A DNA stretch of 64,000 nucleotides from positions 248,001 to 312,000 of the forward strand of contig NZ_CANNBM010000004.1 of NCBI RefSeq assembly GCF_947502895.1, read 5' to 3'. Shown in pieces: positions 34,083-43,249 of this stretch (positions within the stretch are counted from its first letter, which is position 1; every line of letters begins with the position of its first letter). The notes beneath the pieces were generated by a model, which saw only the letters and a program-made list of their open reading frames with translations, did no database searches and was not told the DNA's origin. The position numbers and the translations under genes are program-made. Source of the DNA: an uncultured Sulfitobacter sp. (GTDB lineage Bacteria; Pseudomonadota; Alphaproteobacteria; Rhodobacterales; Rhodobacteraceae).

Positions 34083-36508
34083 CGGTCGCCTTCTCCTTTT
34101 GCGGCATCCAGCGTTGTTTCATCTGCGTTCTGAACGGATTCTGGTTGTGGCGCTGTCCGGCTTTCCGGAGCATTCGTGTTTGGTTGCGCGCCCAGTGCCT
34201 CCGGATTGCGCACCCAAATGTCCTGCTGTGCAAAGGGTATCTCGATGCCCTCTTCCATGAACCGTTTAGCGATTGCATGGTTCACATCATTTTTGACGAC
34301 CATCATCCAGTTGACGTCCCGCAAAAACATACGAATTTCAAAATCCATCGACGAAGCGCCAAAATTTACGAACAGCACAGTCGGCGCCGGATTTGCCAAC
34401 GCCATAGGCTGGTCATTTGCAATCTCTTGCAAAATCGCCTCGACCCGTTTCGTATCAGTCCCATAAGCCACACCAATCGGGATAATCACACGGCCCAGCG
34501 TATTGCCGCGGGTGTAGTTCGTAACCGTCCCACTCACCAGATCAGCATTCGGTACGATCACATCCGTGCGGTCAAACGTCTCGATGCGGGTCGAGCGCAC
34601 AGAGATATCGCGCACATAGCCCATCTGCCCACCGCTCACTTCGATCCAGTCGCCCTCTGAAATCGGACGCTCGATCAATAGAATGATCCCCGACACGAAG
34701 TTGGATACAATGTTCTGAAGGCCGAACCCAATGCCAACGGACAGGGCTCCCGCCACGATCGCAAGCGAGCTGAGATCAATCCCCGCGCCCGTGATCGCCA
34801 AAAGCGCGGCCGTGAAAATACCGACATAGCCAAGGCCTGAAACAATCGCGTTCTGCCCGCCTTTATCGATCTTGGTTTTAGGGAGAACGTTGGTTTTCAG
34901 CGCCCCTTGGGCCAAACGGGTCGCCAAATAACCTACCGTAAAAATCAAAGTGAAAGTCAAAAAATCTGTAGGAGATATACGAGAGTCGCCAAGAGCAAAG
35001 CCGCGGCGGAACGTGTCCCAAATCTCGGTCAGGTCAGCAACACGCGCCCCCCAGACAAGGGCGAGTACAGGCATTGCACACAGCAAAAGAATAAGCCCGA
35101 TGAAGATAGGCAACAGCGCCTCGCGGGCCTGTTGACCCTGCCCCGTGATGGCACCGTATACCGTGGCCCCAAACCGTTGCAGTGCCAGCACCAGCCCAAG
35201 AATAACCAATGAAAGAACTGTAGGACGGACCAGAAACGTCGCCGCGTTATAATACCCAGCGGCCTGCAGCAAAGGCGCGGCGATCGCTACAGTGATCGCT
35301 GCTGTTCCCAGACTGCGCACAAGATGTGCCAACGTACTGGCACGGGTGGTTTCCTCATCCTCATTCTCTACGACTTCGGTGCCGTAGCGACGCAGCAGTC
35401 GCCCAATCCGGTAGACGGAATAGCAAATCATCAGCGTGAAGGGAAAGCTCACCACAGTTTTGGTGGCCGTATCGCTTTGATCCAGTTCCAGAATACTCAA
35501 CAAAAGGAGGTCAAAAATCATGAACAGCGTAATGCCACTCACCCAGAACCGCGCTTCGGTACGGTCTTTTTCATCCAGAACCAGCAGTGCTTCGTCTTCT
35601 TCGCGTGCAAAAACCTGCTCTGCAACCCAGCGAAAGCCAAGCATGACCCCGCCCAGTATCGGTATCAGCACAACGAGTTGCTCACCCCGTTCGCCCAGAT
35701 ATCCGGTCCGGTGGGCAGCAAATGTTAGCAGCGCCAGTCCCGCTAGGGGCAACAAAATGCGCAGCAACGACAGAACAAACCGCCAAATTCCGATGCCGCG
35801 TGCGCCATTCTTACGCAGGCGCCCGACAATCAGCTTTGACCAGCGCCGCCCACGAAGGATCAAAACCAGACCCGCAAGTGACGACAGAAGGATCAAAGGG
35901 ATATTGCGGCGCAGCTCTGCGCGGCGGGCGACAACTTCACGCGCTGCACTCGGCACCCAAAGCTGAGACACGGCACCTTGCAAGGTTTGCACTGCACTCG
36001 GCCATAATACGGGATTGAGCGGTGTCTCGATCACTTCGAACAAAGCTTCGGTCTGCCGCTCGCGCAAGATTGCATCAATCTCGCCCACCAACCCGTCAGC
36101 ACGGGCAAAAGCGCTATCGGCAACCTGTGCGGGTGCTGTCAATGTCGCCAGCTGCTCTTCGAGTTCCGCACGTTTTTGCGCGATTTCGGCAGCCTCTGGT
36201 GCGGCCTCTCCGTCCGTAGGGGCCGGTGCCAAAAGGGCCAATTGATCCCGCAAGCTCGCGATGCGCGTCGCATTTATTCCGCGTGAGGTTGCAAATGCTT
36301 CGCGGTAGGTCACAATTTGCGCACGTAACGCCTCTAACGCCTCGTTGGCGGTATCAGGATCGTCAACTGCTGCTTCTGAGCGTGTAGCAATGACGTTCCA
36401 ATTCGCCAAATCTACTTCTGTTAGGTCTTGCGCGCCAGACACCGACGCGCAGAGCAACATTACCGCGATCAGCGCAGGCCGGATCGCCCTTTGCAGGGCT
36501 CGGATCAT
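34079..36508 (-). CDS. Large mechanosensitive channel (MscS family, DUF3772 type)
   Basis: 809 residues. A signal peptide (about 1-25) and a periplasmic helical domain of about 150 residues (DUF3772-like) precede roughly ten membrane helices, then the MscS core: GALSVGIGFGLQNIVSNFVSG (pore helix) and GDWIEVSGGQMGYV (beta domain). Opens on hypo-osmotic shock in this family. Overlaps cysK and alaX by four bases each. Confidence 0.9.
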   Translation of the reverse strand: MIRALQRAIRPALIAVMLLCASVSGAQDLTEVDLANWNVIATRSEAAVDDPDTANEALEALRAQIVTYREAFATSRGINATRIASLRDQLALLAPAPTDGEAAPEAAEIAQKRAELEEQLATLTAPAQVADSAFARADGLVGEIDAILRERQTEALFEVIETPLNPVLWPSAVQTLQGAVSQLWVPSAAREVVARRAELRRNIPLILLSSLAGLVLILRGRRWSKLIVGRLRKNGARGIGIWRFVLSLLRILLPLAGLALLTFAAHRTGYLGERGEQLVVLIPILGGVMLGFRWVAEQVFAREEDEALLVLDEKDRTEARFWVSGITLFMIFDLLLLSILELDQSDTATKTVVSFPFTLMICYSVYRIGRLLRRYGTEVVENEDEETTRASTLAHLVRSLGTAAITVAIAAPLLQAAGYYNAATFLVRPTVLSLVILGLVLALQRFGATVYGAITGQGQQAREALLPIFIGLILLLCAMPVLALVWGARVADLTEIWDTFRRGFALGDSRISPTDFLTFTLIFTVGYLATRLAQGALKTNVLPKTKIDKGGQNAIVSGLGYVGIFTAALLAITGAGIDLSSLAIVAGALSVGIGFGLQNIVSNFVSGIILLIERPISEGDWIEVSGGQMGYVRDISVRSTRIETFDRTDVIVPNADLVSGTVTNYTRGNTLGRVIIPIGVAYGTDTKRVEAILQEIANDQPMALANPAPTVLFVNFGASSMDFEIRMFLRDVNWMMVVKNDVNHAIAKRFMEEGIEIPFAQQDIWVRNPEALGAQPNTNAPESRTAPQPESVQNADETTLDAAKGEGDR

Positions 36509-37539
36509 ACGTCCTCGAAAACCGATGGTACATCAGTCGGCGCACGGTCCAGCCATGCAGGAACAGGCAGGTTCTTTTCACGCAAGAATGCAGGATTGAA
36601 CAGTTTGGACTGATAGCGCGTGCCATAGTCGCACAAGATCGTCACGATCGTATGACCTGGCCCCATTTCGCGCGCCATGCGGATGGCACCTGCGATATTC
36701 ACCCCCGAGGATGCACCAAGGCACAATCCCTCATGCTCCAGCATATCAAACACGATAGGCAGTGCTTCCGTATCGGGAATATTATAGGCAAAATCAGGCG
36801 TAAACCCTTCAAGATTGCGCGTGATGCGGACCTGACCGATGCCTTCTGCGATTGACCCGCCTTCTGTCGCCAGCTCTCCTTTGGTGTAATAGCTATACAG
36901 GGCTGCACCATCAGGATCAGCAAGACCGATCTTTACGCCCTTTGGCTGCAACGCCATCGCCGTCCCTGCCAGCGTACCACCCGAACCGACGGCACAGATA
37001 AACCCGTCGACCTTGCCGTCCGTCTGCGCCCATATTTCGGGACCCGTGGTTTCGATGTGGGACTGTCTGTTGGCGGTATTGTCGAACTGGTTTGCCCAAA
37101 TCACACCCTCATTGCTGGAGCGCGCCAACGCCTTGGCCAGCCGTTCGGAGTACCGGATAAAGTTGTTCACGTTGCGATACGGTGCGGCGGGCACTTCCAC
37201 CAGCTCCGCCCCTGCAAGGCGCAGCATGGTTTTCTTTTCTTCCGATTGGGTCTCGGGAATGACAATAACAGATTTGAACCCCATCGAGGCCCCTACCAAC
37301 GCCAATCCAATGCCCGTATTTCCAGCCGTACCTTCTACAATTGTGCCACCCGGCTTTAGATCGCCGCGCGCGATGGCATCGCGAATGATAAACAACGCCG
37401 CACGGTCTTTCACCGATTGTCCGGGATTCATGAACTCGGCCTTGCCGTAAATCTCGCATCCTGTCAGCGCACTGGCCGCACGCAATTTGATCAGGGGCGT
37501 ATTGCCTACTGCTTGTTCCAGATCGCGCGCTACATGCAT
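36505..37539 (-). CDS. cysK: Cysteine synthase A (O-acetylserine sulfhydrylase)
   Basis: PLP enzyme making cysteine from O-acetylserine and sulfide. Schiff-base Lys44 in GQSVKDRAAL; substrate loop EGTAGNTGIGLA; phosphate-binding GSGGTLAG. 344 residues. It follows trgA-trgB, as in the Rhodobacter sphaeroides tellurite-resistance locus (trgAB-cysK), consistent with a thiol-linked role in oxidant or tellurite defence. Confidence 0.94.
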   Translation of the reverse strand: MHVARDLEQAVGNTPLIKLRAASALTGCEIYGKAEFMNPGQSVKDRAALFIIRDAIARGDLKPGGTIVEGTAGNTGIGLALVGASMGFKSVIVIPETQSEEKKTMLRLAGAELVEVPAAPYRNVNNFIRYSERLAKALARSSNEGVIWANQFDNTANRQSHIETTGPEIWAQTDGKVDGFICAVGSGGTLAGTAMALQPKGVKIGLADPDGAALYSYYTKGELATEGGSIAEGIGQVRITRNLEGFTPDFAYNIPDTEALPIVFDMLEHEGLCLGASSGVNIAGAIRMAREMGPGHTIVTILCDYGTRYQSKLFNPAFLREKNLPVPAWLDRAPTDVPSVFEDV

Positions 37540-37578
37540 CTCAGGACCTCTCTTTGTGTCTGTGCAACATCTAGCTGC

Positions 37579-38691
37579 CTAGATCGCGGACCTCAACCTG
37601 CTTCGATGATGTGCCAGCCAATAGGCCAACAGTGTCAGCGGTGTGTTGGCAAGCGCCTGACGCTCTGCCATTGCGATAAATTCCTCAAATGAAAACAAAC
37701 GCGAACGAATGTTTTCATCTTCTGACACGAGGCCTGCGGTTCCTGCAATGCTGTCGGGCAATTCTGTTACACCCACAAAAATATGATAGAATCCTGTTGA
37801 ATCACCGGGACTGGAGTAACCACGCGCGACCGTCTCAAGCGAGTCCAGTGTCAGGCCCGCCTCTTCCATGGCCTCGCGCAATGCTGCCTGTTCACCCGTT
37901 TCGCCCGGATCAATGCGCCCCGCGATAGGTTCCAGATGCCAGATCTCGGCGTCGCCGCGTCCCAGAGGGCCCATGCGCATCTGCTCGACCACCAAAACAC
38001 AGTCACGCTGCGGATCATAAGGCAGTACCAATGCAGCATCGCCCGCAACAAAATACGACCGGTCCAACACATCTGATTGGCCACCATCGAACAACGTGTG
38101 CCGCAGCCGCACCTCATCTACAGCAAAATAGCCTGTGTAAGCACGAGTTTTCCGAATAATTTCAACATCGCCTCGAAACACACCTTGGCTCGGTGCGCTC
38201 CGCTCGGCGAGGACTTTAGACCACGCGCGGCCACGAATTTGTCCAAAAATTTCGGCCACTTCTTTGCGGTCCAGAACACCATAGTGCCCCATTACCTCGC
38301 GCGCAGCATGACATGACAGTGATGCCCAATCAGCTGTCCAAGCGTCAAAATCCCATGCGCCAGCCGTGGCCCACCGATCCGGCGCACAAATGTACATTTG
38401 TGCCTGCGCACCATTAACAAGCGTGACATCTATGAGATCATAGTCAAATCCGCCCTCATAAAAGTCGAGCCGCCTGACATCCTCGTCCGTAAGCCCGCTG
38501 ACCAATACACCTTTGGCCGATGCACCCGACGACCGTTGTATCGTCGGAAACGGCTCTTCCGCGACGGCATAGACGGCGTAGCCATCCAGCTGGGTGGCGT
38601 CTATTTGGATAGTGTCCGACGGTCTGCCCAAAACAACTTCAAGTAGCGGCAAATGTCGCAACGTGCCGTAGAAAAACAATGCATTTGTCAC
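37579..38691 (-). CDS. trgB: TrgB-like fusion: gamma-glutamylcyclotransferase-like plus Nudix hydrolase
   Basis: 370 residues in two domains. Residues about 1-165 resemble AIG2/GGCT proteins (FFYGTLRHLPL, LDFYEGGFDYDL). Residues about 185-365 are a Nudix domain with the full box GRIDPGE..REAMEEAGL, of the ADP-ribose pyrophosphatase subgroup. The order trgA-trgB-cysK supports the TrgB name. The GGCT half suggests glutathione or gamma-glutamyl chemistry, but activity is not proven. Confidence 0.8.
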   Translation of the reverse strand: MTNALFFYGTLRHLPLLEVVLGRPSDTIQIDATQLDGYAVYAVAEEPFPTIQRSSGASAKGVLVSGLTDEDVRRLDFYEGGFDYDLIDVTLVNGAQAQMYICAPDRWATAGAWDFDAWTADWASLSCHAAREVMGHYGVLDRKEVAEIFGQIRGRAWSKVLAERSAPSQGVFRGDVEIIRKTRAYTGYFAVDEVRLRHTLFDGGQSDVLDRSYFVAGDAALVLPYDPQRDCVLVVEQMRMGPLGRGDAEIWHLEPIAGRIDPGETGEQAALREAMEEAGLTLDSLETVARGYSSPGDSTGFYHIFVGVTELPDSIAGTAGLVSEDENIRSRLFSFEEFIAMAERQALANTPLTLLAYWLAHHRSRLRSAI

Positions 38692-38694
38692 AGC

Positions 38695-39135
38695 TTAGCG
38701 CCAGCGCTTTGCCGCAAAATCCGCTGCCGGCCCGATGATTAACGCGCCTGCAACTGCTGTACCCAGCACCGCAGGGGTTGCGATTAGCAGTCCGAACTCG
38801 GAGGCGATCAAGAAAATCGCGGTGATCGCTTCCATTGGGCCATCATACCGGTTGCGCATGGCAAGGCGGAACATTTCGTAGCACGAGTGTATCGCCAGAC
38901 ACCAAATAAACAGAACAGCCACACCCGTGAGACCGTTGTTGATGCCTTGCACAAATCCGCGCCCTGCCCGACTGCCCATAACGACCCAACCGATGCATAG
39001 ACCTGTGAAGGCGTTCACATAGTTGAACCAACCAAAGTCGGTTCCTTCGGGCATCAACGGCCGTACAAGATCGGACAGGATATACCCTAGAATAGAGAGC
39101 AGGATCGCAGCGACAAGGCGTGCAGCTGTAGGCAT
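38695..39135 (-). CDS. trgA: TrgA family membrane protein
   Basis: 146 residues with four predicted membrane helices (about 5-25, 35-55, 65-90, 105-135). Homologous to TrgA of the R. sphaeroides tellurite-resistance locus; the molecular function is unknown. Starts 30 bases after cfa and ends three before trgB. Confidence 0.82.
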   Translation of the reverse strand: MPTAARLVAAILLSILGYILSDLVRPLMPEGTDFGWFNYVNAFTGLCIGWVVMGSRAGRGFVQGINNGLTGVAVLFIWCLAIHSCYEMFRLAMRNRYDGPMEAITAIFLIASEFGLLIATPAVLGTAVAGALIIGPAADFAAKRWR

Positions 39136-39165
39136 CGTGATCTTCCTTCGGTAGCGCGCACCGGA

Positions 39166-40374
39166 TCAACCCGGCTTGCGCACCGTAATCTGCGTTACAT
39201 CACAATTTCCACTGTCAAATGTCGCAGCGCAAGAAGTGAGGTAAAAATTCCACATCCTTTTAAACCGCTCGTCAAAACCCATTGCCGCGATCTGGTCCCA
39301 CTTCTCGTTGAATGTCTCATGCCAGCGACGCAGTGTAATGTCGTAACTTTTGCCAAACTCGATAGACTTTTCTACGGCCAGACCTGCCTTTTCGATCTGG
39401 GTCCGCAATGCGGTCGGGCTGGGCAACATTCCCCCCGGAAAAATGTATTTCTGGATGAAATCAACGCCGCGCTTGTATACTTTCCAGCGACGGTCAGCGA
39501 CAGTGATGATCTGGAACGTGGCCGTTTTTCCGGGTTTCAGGCGCTCCCGAACGGTCTCGAAGTACACAGGCCAATATTGTTCTCCAACGGCTTCGAACAT
39601 TTCGATACTTGCAATGCCGTCATACTGGCCTGTCTCGTCGCGATAGTCTTGCAACTTGAACGTCACCTTGTCGGATAATCCAGCCTTTTCAATACGATCC
39701 ACGGCATACTTAAACTGCTCTTCACTGATGGTTAGGCAGGTCACATGCAGACCCCGTTCGGCGGCGGCGTATTCGGCAAAGCCACCCCAACCACAGCCGA
39801 TTTCAAGAACGTGATCGCCGGGCATGACGCCCATTTCATCCACCATGGATTTGTATTTTTCGATCTGTGCCGCTTCCATGCTTTGCTGCGGGTCGCGAAA
39901 AATCGCACTTGAATAGCTCATCGTCTCATCCAGCCAGAGACTGTAGAAGTCATTGCCCAGATCGTAGTGATACGAGATGTTCTTGCGCGCCTGCGCCTTT
40001 GAATTGCGTTGCAGCCAAAAGCGCAACTGCTCAAACCGCCGGACAAGGCCCATGCCGGGAAACCCGTCATAGATCGCTTCGTTGTCGGCGTGCAAGAAAT
40101 CCATGAAGGCCTGCAGGTCAGGTGTGCTCCACCAATCGTCCAGATAAGCATCGCAAAACCCCAGATCACCCTCACGCACCAAACGGGCGAACAGATCGTC
40201 GTTCAGAACATGAAGCTCGGCAACGGGACCGGGGTTTTGCCCCTCAGCACGGAAATGGCGGCCATCAGGCAGGATGAAATCGATGCGTCCATGGCGCAAT
40301 GAAGGCGCCATCGCCATCACACGCGCAAAATAACGCGGCAAATTCTTTTGCCCTTCGGTTGTCGTCAATATCAT
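39166..40374 (-). CDS. cfa: Cyclopropane-fatty-acyl-phospholipid synthase
   Basis: SAM-dependent transfer of a methylene group to unsaturated acyl chains in membrane phospholipids. 402 residues with SAM motif VLEIGCGWGG, YDLGNDFYSLWLDETMSYS and QKYIFPGGMLPS, all characteristic. N-terminal lipid-binding domain at about 1-110. Sits between photolyase and trgA; cyclopropanation adds resistance to acid and singlet oxygen. Confidence 0.94.
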   Translation of the reverse strand: MILTTTEGQKNLPRYFARVMAMAPSLRHGRIDFILPDGRHFRAEGQNPGPVAELHVLNDDLFARLVREGDLGFCDAYLDDWWSTPDLQAFMDFLHADNEAIYDGFPGMGLVRRFEQLRFWLQRNSKAQARKNISYHYDLGNDFYSLWLDETMSYSSAIFRDPQQSMEAAQIEKYKSMVDEMGVMPGDHVLEIGCGWGGFAEYAAAERGLHVTCLTISEEQFKYAVDRIEKAGLSDKVTFKLQDYRDETGQYDGIASIEMFEAVGEQYWPVYFETVRERLKPGKTATFQIITVADRRWKVYKRGVDFIQKYIFPGGMLPSPTALRTQIEKAGLAVEKSIEFGKSYDITLRRWHETFNEKWDQIAAMGFDERFKRMWNFYLTSCAATFDSGNCDVTQITVRKPG

Positions 40375-40436
40375 CGGGTGTCCCTATTCGTCGTACCAGA
40401 CGTTACATTACTGTCAGAGTTTACAATTCGAAACAC

Positions 40437-41861
40437 CTAAAATCCTCTGTTTTCATAGGCATGAAGGGCACGTTTGCGCCCGTCAGCCACATCAACCACC
40501 GGTTGCGGATAAGCATCGTCAGGGGCAATATTCCAACTGCGCGGGATTGCCTCAAAATACGCAAGGGCATCCTTGTGCGGTTGGGCATGCCCCTCGGCAA
40601 TCCAGCGGCCAGAATAGTTGCGATTTTTGTCAAATTTATCCAGCTGGGTCACAGGGTTGAATACCCTGAAATATGGCGTGGCGTCAGGGCCAGAGCCTGC
40701 GGACCATTGCCACCCCATCGCGTTGGACGCAGGATCCCAGTCAATGAGACATTCCTCGAACCATTTTTGACCAATGCGCCAGTGGCACAGCAGGTGTTTT
40801 GTCAGATAGCTGGCCACGATCATACGGCCACGGTTGTGCATGCGACCTGTCACGTACATCTCGCGCATGGCGGCGTCGACAAACGGCACACCCGTGCGCC
40901 CTTGCTTCCACGCGATTACTTCCGCGCGACGCTCGTCTTCGTTCCAGTCAAAACCTTCCCACTCCTCACGCCAGTTGGATGTCAGGATGCGCGGTGTGTG
41001 GTGCATCAGATGATAGGCAAACTCGCGCCATACAAGCTCTTTCAGAAAGGTCTCGGCTCCTGATTTGCCCTCTTGCAGCGCGCGCTGCCCTGCGTGCCAG
41101 CACTGGTGCGGACTGATCTCGCCAAGCGCGAGGTTCTCGCTCAGGTTCGATGTGCCATCAACACCGGGCAAATCGCGTGTCGTATTATAATCTGCGACTT
41201 TGTGCGCAAGGAATGCACCAAGCCTCGATTGCGCAGCCTTTTCGCCCAACTGTACGAAGGGCCGCAGCACGTGCGCGCCACGGTTCATTGCACCGTTCAT
41301 GTTCCATTCGCCCAGATCATCAGAGGCGGGCCAGCTGTCAGGCGCTGGAATATCCGCAGGTGCTGCAAGCGGCACTGCAACATCGCGATCTTTGACCATT
41401 TTCCAAAACGGCGTGTAGACCTTATAGAAACCGCCGGTCTTGGTCTCTACCGTCCAAGGTTCAAACATCAGATGCCCTTGGAACGATTTCGCTTCGACGC
41501 CTTGTTCTTTCAACGCGGATTTGACTTCGGTATCGCGGCGCACCGCGTCGGGGTCATACTGACGCGACCAGTACACGGCCCCTGCCCCCGTTTCCTCTAT
41601 TAACGCCTTCAAAGCGTCTAACGCGCTGGGATTGCGGCGCAGCACAAGGCGGCTGCCTTTTTCATGCAAAGTCTGCGCAAAATGCTCAAGCCCAAGTCCC
41701 AAACGGTACAGCGGCGCTGCGGCCAGCGCGGCGTATTGGGCATCCAGAATATATACGGGGATCACGGGCCGACCTGTGGCACAGGCCGCGTGAAATGCGG
41801 GATGATCGCTAAGCCGCAGATCGCGGCGAAGCCAGATTAGAATGGGAGTATTATCGCTCAA
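40437..41861 (-). CDS. phr: Deoxyribodipyrimidine photolyase (class I)
   Basis: Light-driven repair of UV pyrimidine dimers. 474 residues: N-terminal antenna domain (LIWLRRDLRLSDHPAF) and C-terminal FAD domain with GRMHNRGRM-type RMHNRGRMIVASYL, WQWSAGSGPDATPYFRVFNP and the Trp electron chain region. First gene of the minus-strand stress cluster. Confidence 0.94.
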   Translation of the reverse strand: MSDNTPILIWLRRDLRLSDHPAFHAACATGRPVIPVYILDAQYAALAAAPLYRLGLGLEHFAQTLHEKGSRLVLRRNPSALDALKALIEETGAGAVYWSRQYDPDAVRRDTEVKSALKEQGVEAKSFQGHLMFEPWTVETKTGGFYKVYTPFWKMVKDRDVAVPLAAPADIPAPDSWPASDDLGEWNMNGAMNRGAHVLRPFVQLGEKAAQSRLGAFLAHKVADYNTTRDLPGVDGTSNLSENLALGEISPHQCWHAGQRALQEGKSGAETFLKELVWREFAYHLMHHTPRILTSNWREEWEGFDWNEDERRAEVIAWKQGRTGVPFVDAAMREMYVTGRMHNRGRMIVASYLTKHLLCHWRIGQKWFEECLIDWDPASNAMGWQWSAGSGPDATPYFRVFNPVTQLDKFDKNRNYSGRWIAEGHAQPHKDALAYFEAIPRSWNIAPDDAYPQPVVDVADGRKRALHAYENRGF

Positions 41862-41931
41862 CTGCTGCAGCCTTTTTGGGGTCTTGTTATTAAGGATTTA
41901 GACCAGACGCAGAGGGGTCAAGGCAGATACA

Positions 41932-43155
41932 TCATAAAACATCGTCCAAAGCGTTCAAAAGGTGATCAATCTCGGATTGCGAGGTGTAATGCGTAAAGCT
42001 CAGGCGCAAAACGCCCTTTGCCGTATCAACACCCATCGCTTCCAATGCGCGCAGGGCATAAAAATCACCGCCACCCGCCATGATCCCTTTGTCAGCTAGA
42101 TCGCGGGCAACCTCTTCGCCTGCACGGTTAAGCGCAAGCGCCACTGTGGGTGCACGCCCGTCTGCCTCGCCTGACCCGATCAGCCGGACCGAATTGCGCG
42201 ACGCCACCGCATCCAAGAGCTGTTGTAGCAGCCCCGTCTCATAGTCGCGCATCAGATTGTGCACAGCCACACCGCGCGCGGTTGCATCCGCATCCCCACC
42301 GATGTGATGGCCGTATAGGGTGTCGACATAGTCAGCCATTCCCGCACAGGCCGCCACTTGCGCATGATCAGGACCCGCAGGTGTAAACCGTTTGTAAAGC
42401 GTACCTGCGTTGAAATAATGCCCCTGATTTGGCAGTAATTGCCCCAACGCGCGGCGGATCACCATCAACCCCTGATGTGGCCCGAAGGTTTTATAGGCCG
42501 AGAACAGATAGATATCCGGCCCCAAGGCCCCCACATCTACAAATCCGTGCGGCGCATAAGAAACACCGTCGACACAGACGAAGGCACCTGCCGCATGGGC
42601 CAGTGCCGTAATCTCGGTTACGGGATTCACCTCGCCTACAACGTTGGAGCAATGGGGAAAGCAGACAAGCCGCACTTTTTCATCCAGCAGAGGTTCGAGG
42701 GCCGCAGGATCCAAATGGCCAGTGTCAGGATCAATGCACCATTCGCGCACCTCGATCCCACGCTCTGCCAGTCTGCGCCACGGGCCTGTGTTTGCCTCGT
42801 GATCCTGATTGGTGACGACAATCGCCTCACCCTCTTGCAACAGCTGACCAAAGGCCTGCGCCAGTACATATGTGTTTTGTGTGGTGGACGGCCCGAACGA
42901 AAGCTCGTCGTCCTCTACTCCGAGGATGGCAGACATACGCGTGCGCGCTTCGTCCATTTCTTCGCCGCCCAGTGTGCTGGCGGCATATGGCGCATAGGGT
43001 TGCACCTTTCGTTGTGTGTAGAACCGCGTAAGTCGGTCAACAACCGCGCCGCACGTGTAAGAGCCGCCCGCGTTCTCGAAGAACGCCTGACCTTGCAACA
43101 CAGGTTCCGCAAACGCGGGAAACTGGCTGCGCACAAATTCATTATCTAGTTTCAT
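41932..43155 (-). CDS. Class V aminotransferase, cysteine desulfurase-like (VC1184 subfamily)
   Basis: 407-residue fold type I PLP enzyme. PLP Lys in FSAYKTFGPHQG; SFGPSTTQNTYVLAQAFG and DGVSYAPHGFVDV are typical of the VC1184-like branch. That branch lacks the mobile Cys loop of IscS/SufS, so desulfurase activity is uncertain. Stands alone between the photolyase cluster and BCCT carrier. Confidence 0.85.
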   Translation of the reverse strand: MKLDNEFVRSQFPAFAEPVLQGQAFFENAGGSYTCGAVVDRLTRFYTQRKVQPYAPYAASTLGGEEMDEARTRMSAILGVEDDELSFGPSTTQNTYVLAQAFGQLLQEGEAIVVTNQDHEANTGPWRRLAERGIEVREWCIDPDTGHLDPAALEPLLDEKVRLVCFPHCSNVVGEVNPVTEITALAHAAGAFVCVDGVSYAPHGFVDVGALGPDIYLFSAYKTFGPHQGLMVIRRALGQLLPNQGHYFNAGTLYKRFTPAGPDHAQVAACAGMADYVDTLYGHHIGGDADATARGVAVHNLMRDYETGLLQQLLDAVASRNSVRLIGSGEADGRAPTVALALNRAGEEVARDLADKGIMAGGGDFYALRALEAMGVDTAKGVLRLSFTHYTSQSEIDHLLNALDDVL

Positions 43156-43196
43156 ACCACCACGATGTTGGAAGCAACGGCGAGCGTCAAATGCAA

Positions 43197-43227
43197 AAAG
43201 CCCCTGCGCATCACACGCAGGGGCTTT
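43197..43227. terminator. Hairpin terminator after BCCT gene
   Basis: Perfect 12-bp stem AAAGCCCCTGCG/CGCAGGGGCTTT with a 7-base loop. On the minus strand it follows the BCCT stop and runs into TTGC. Confidence 0.85.
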
Positions 43228-43249
43228 CCGTTGAGTAACCTAGTGCGTC

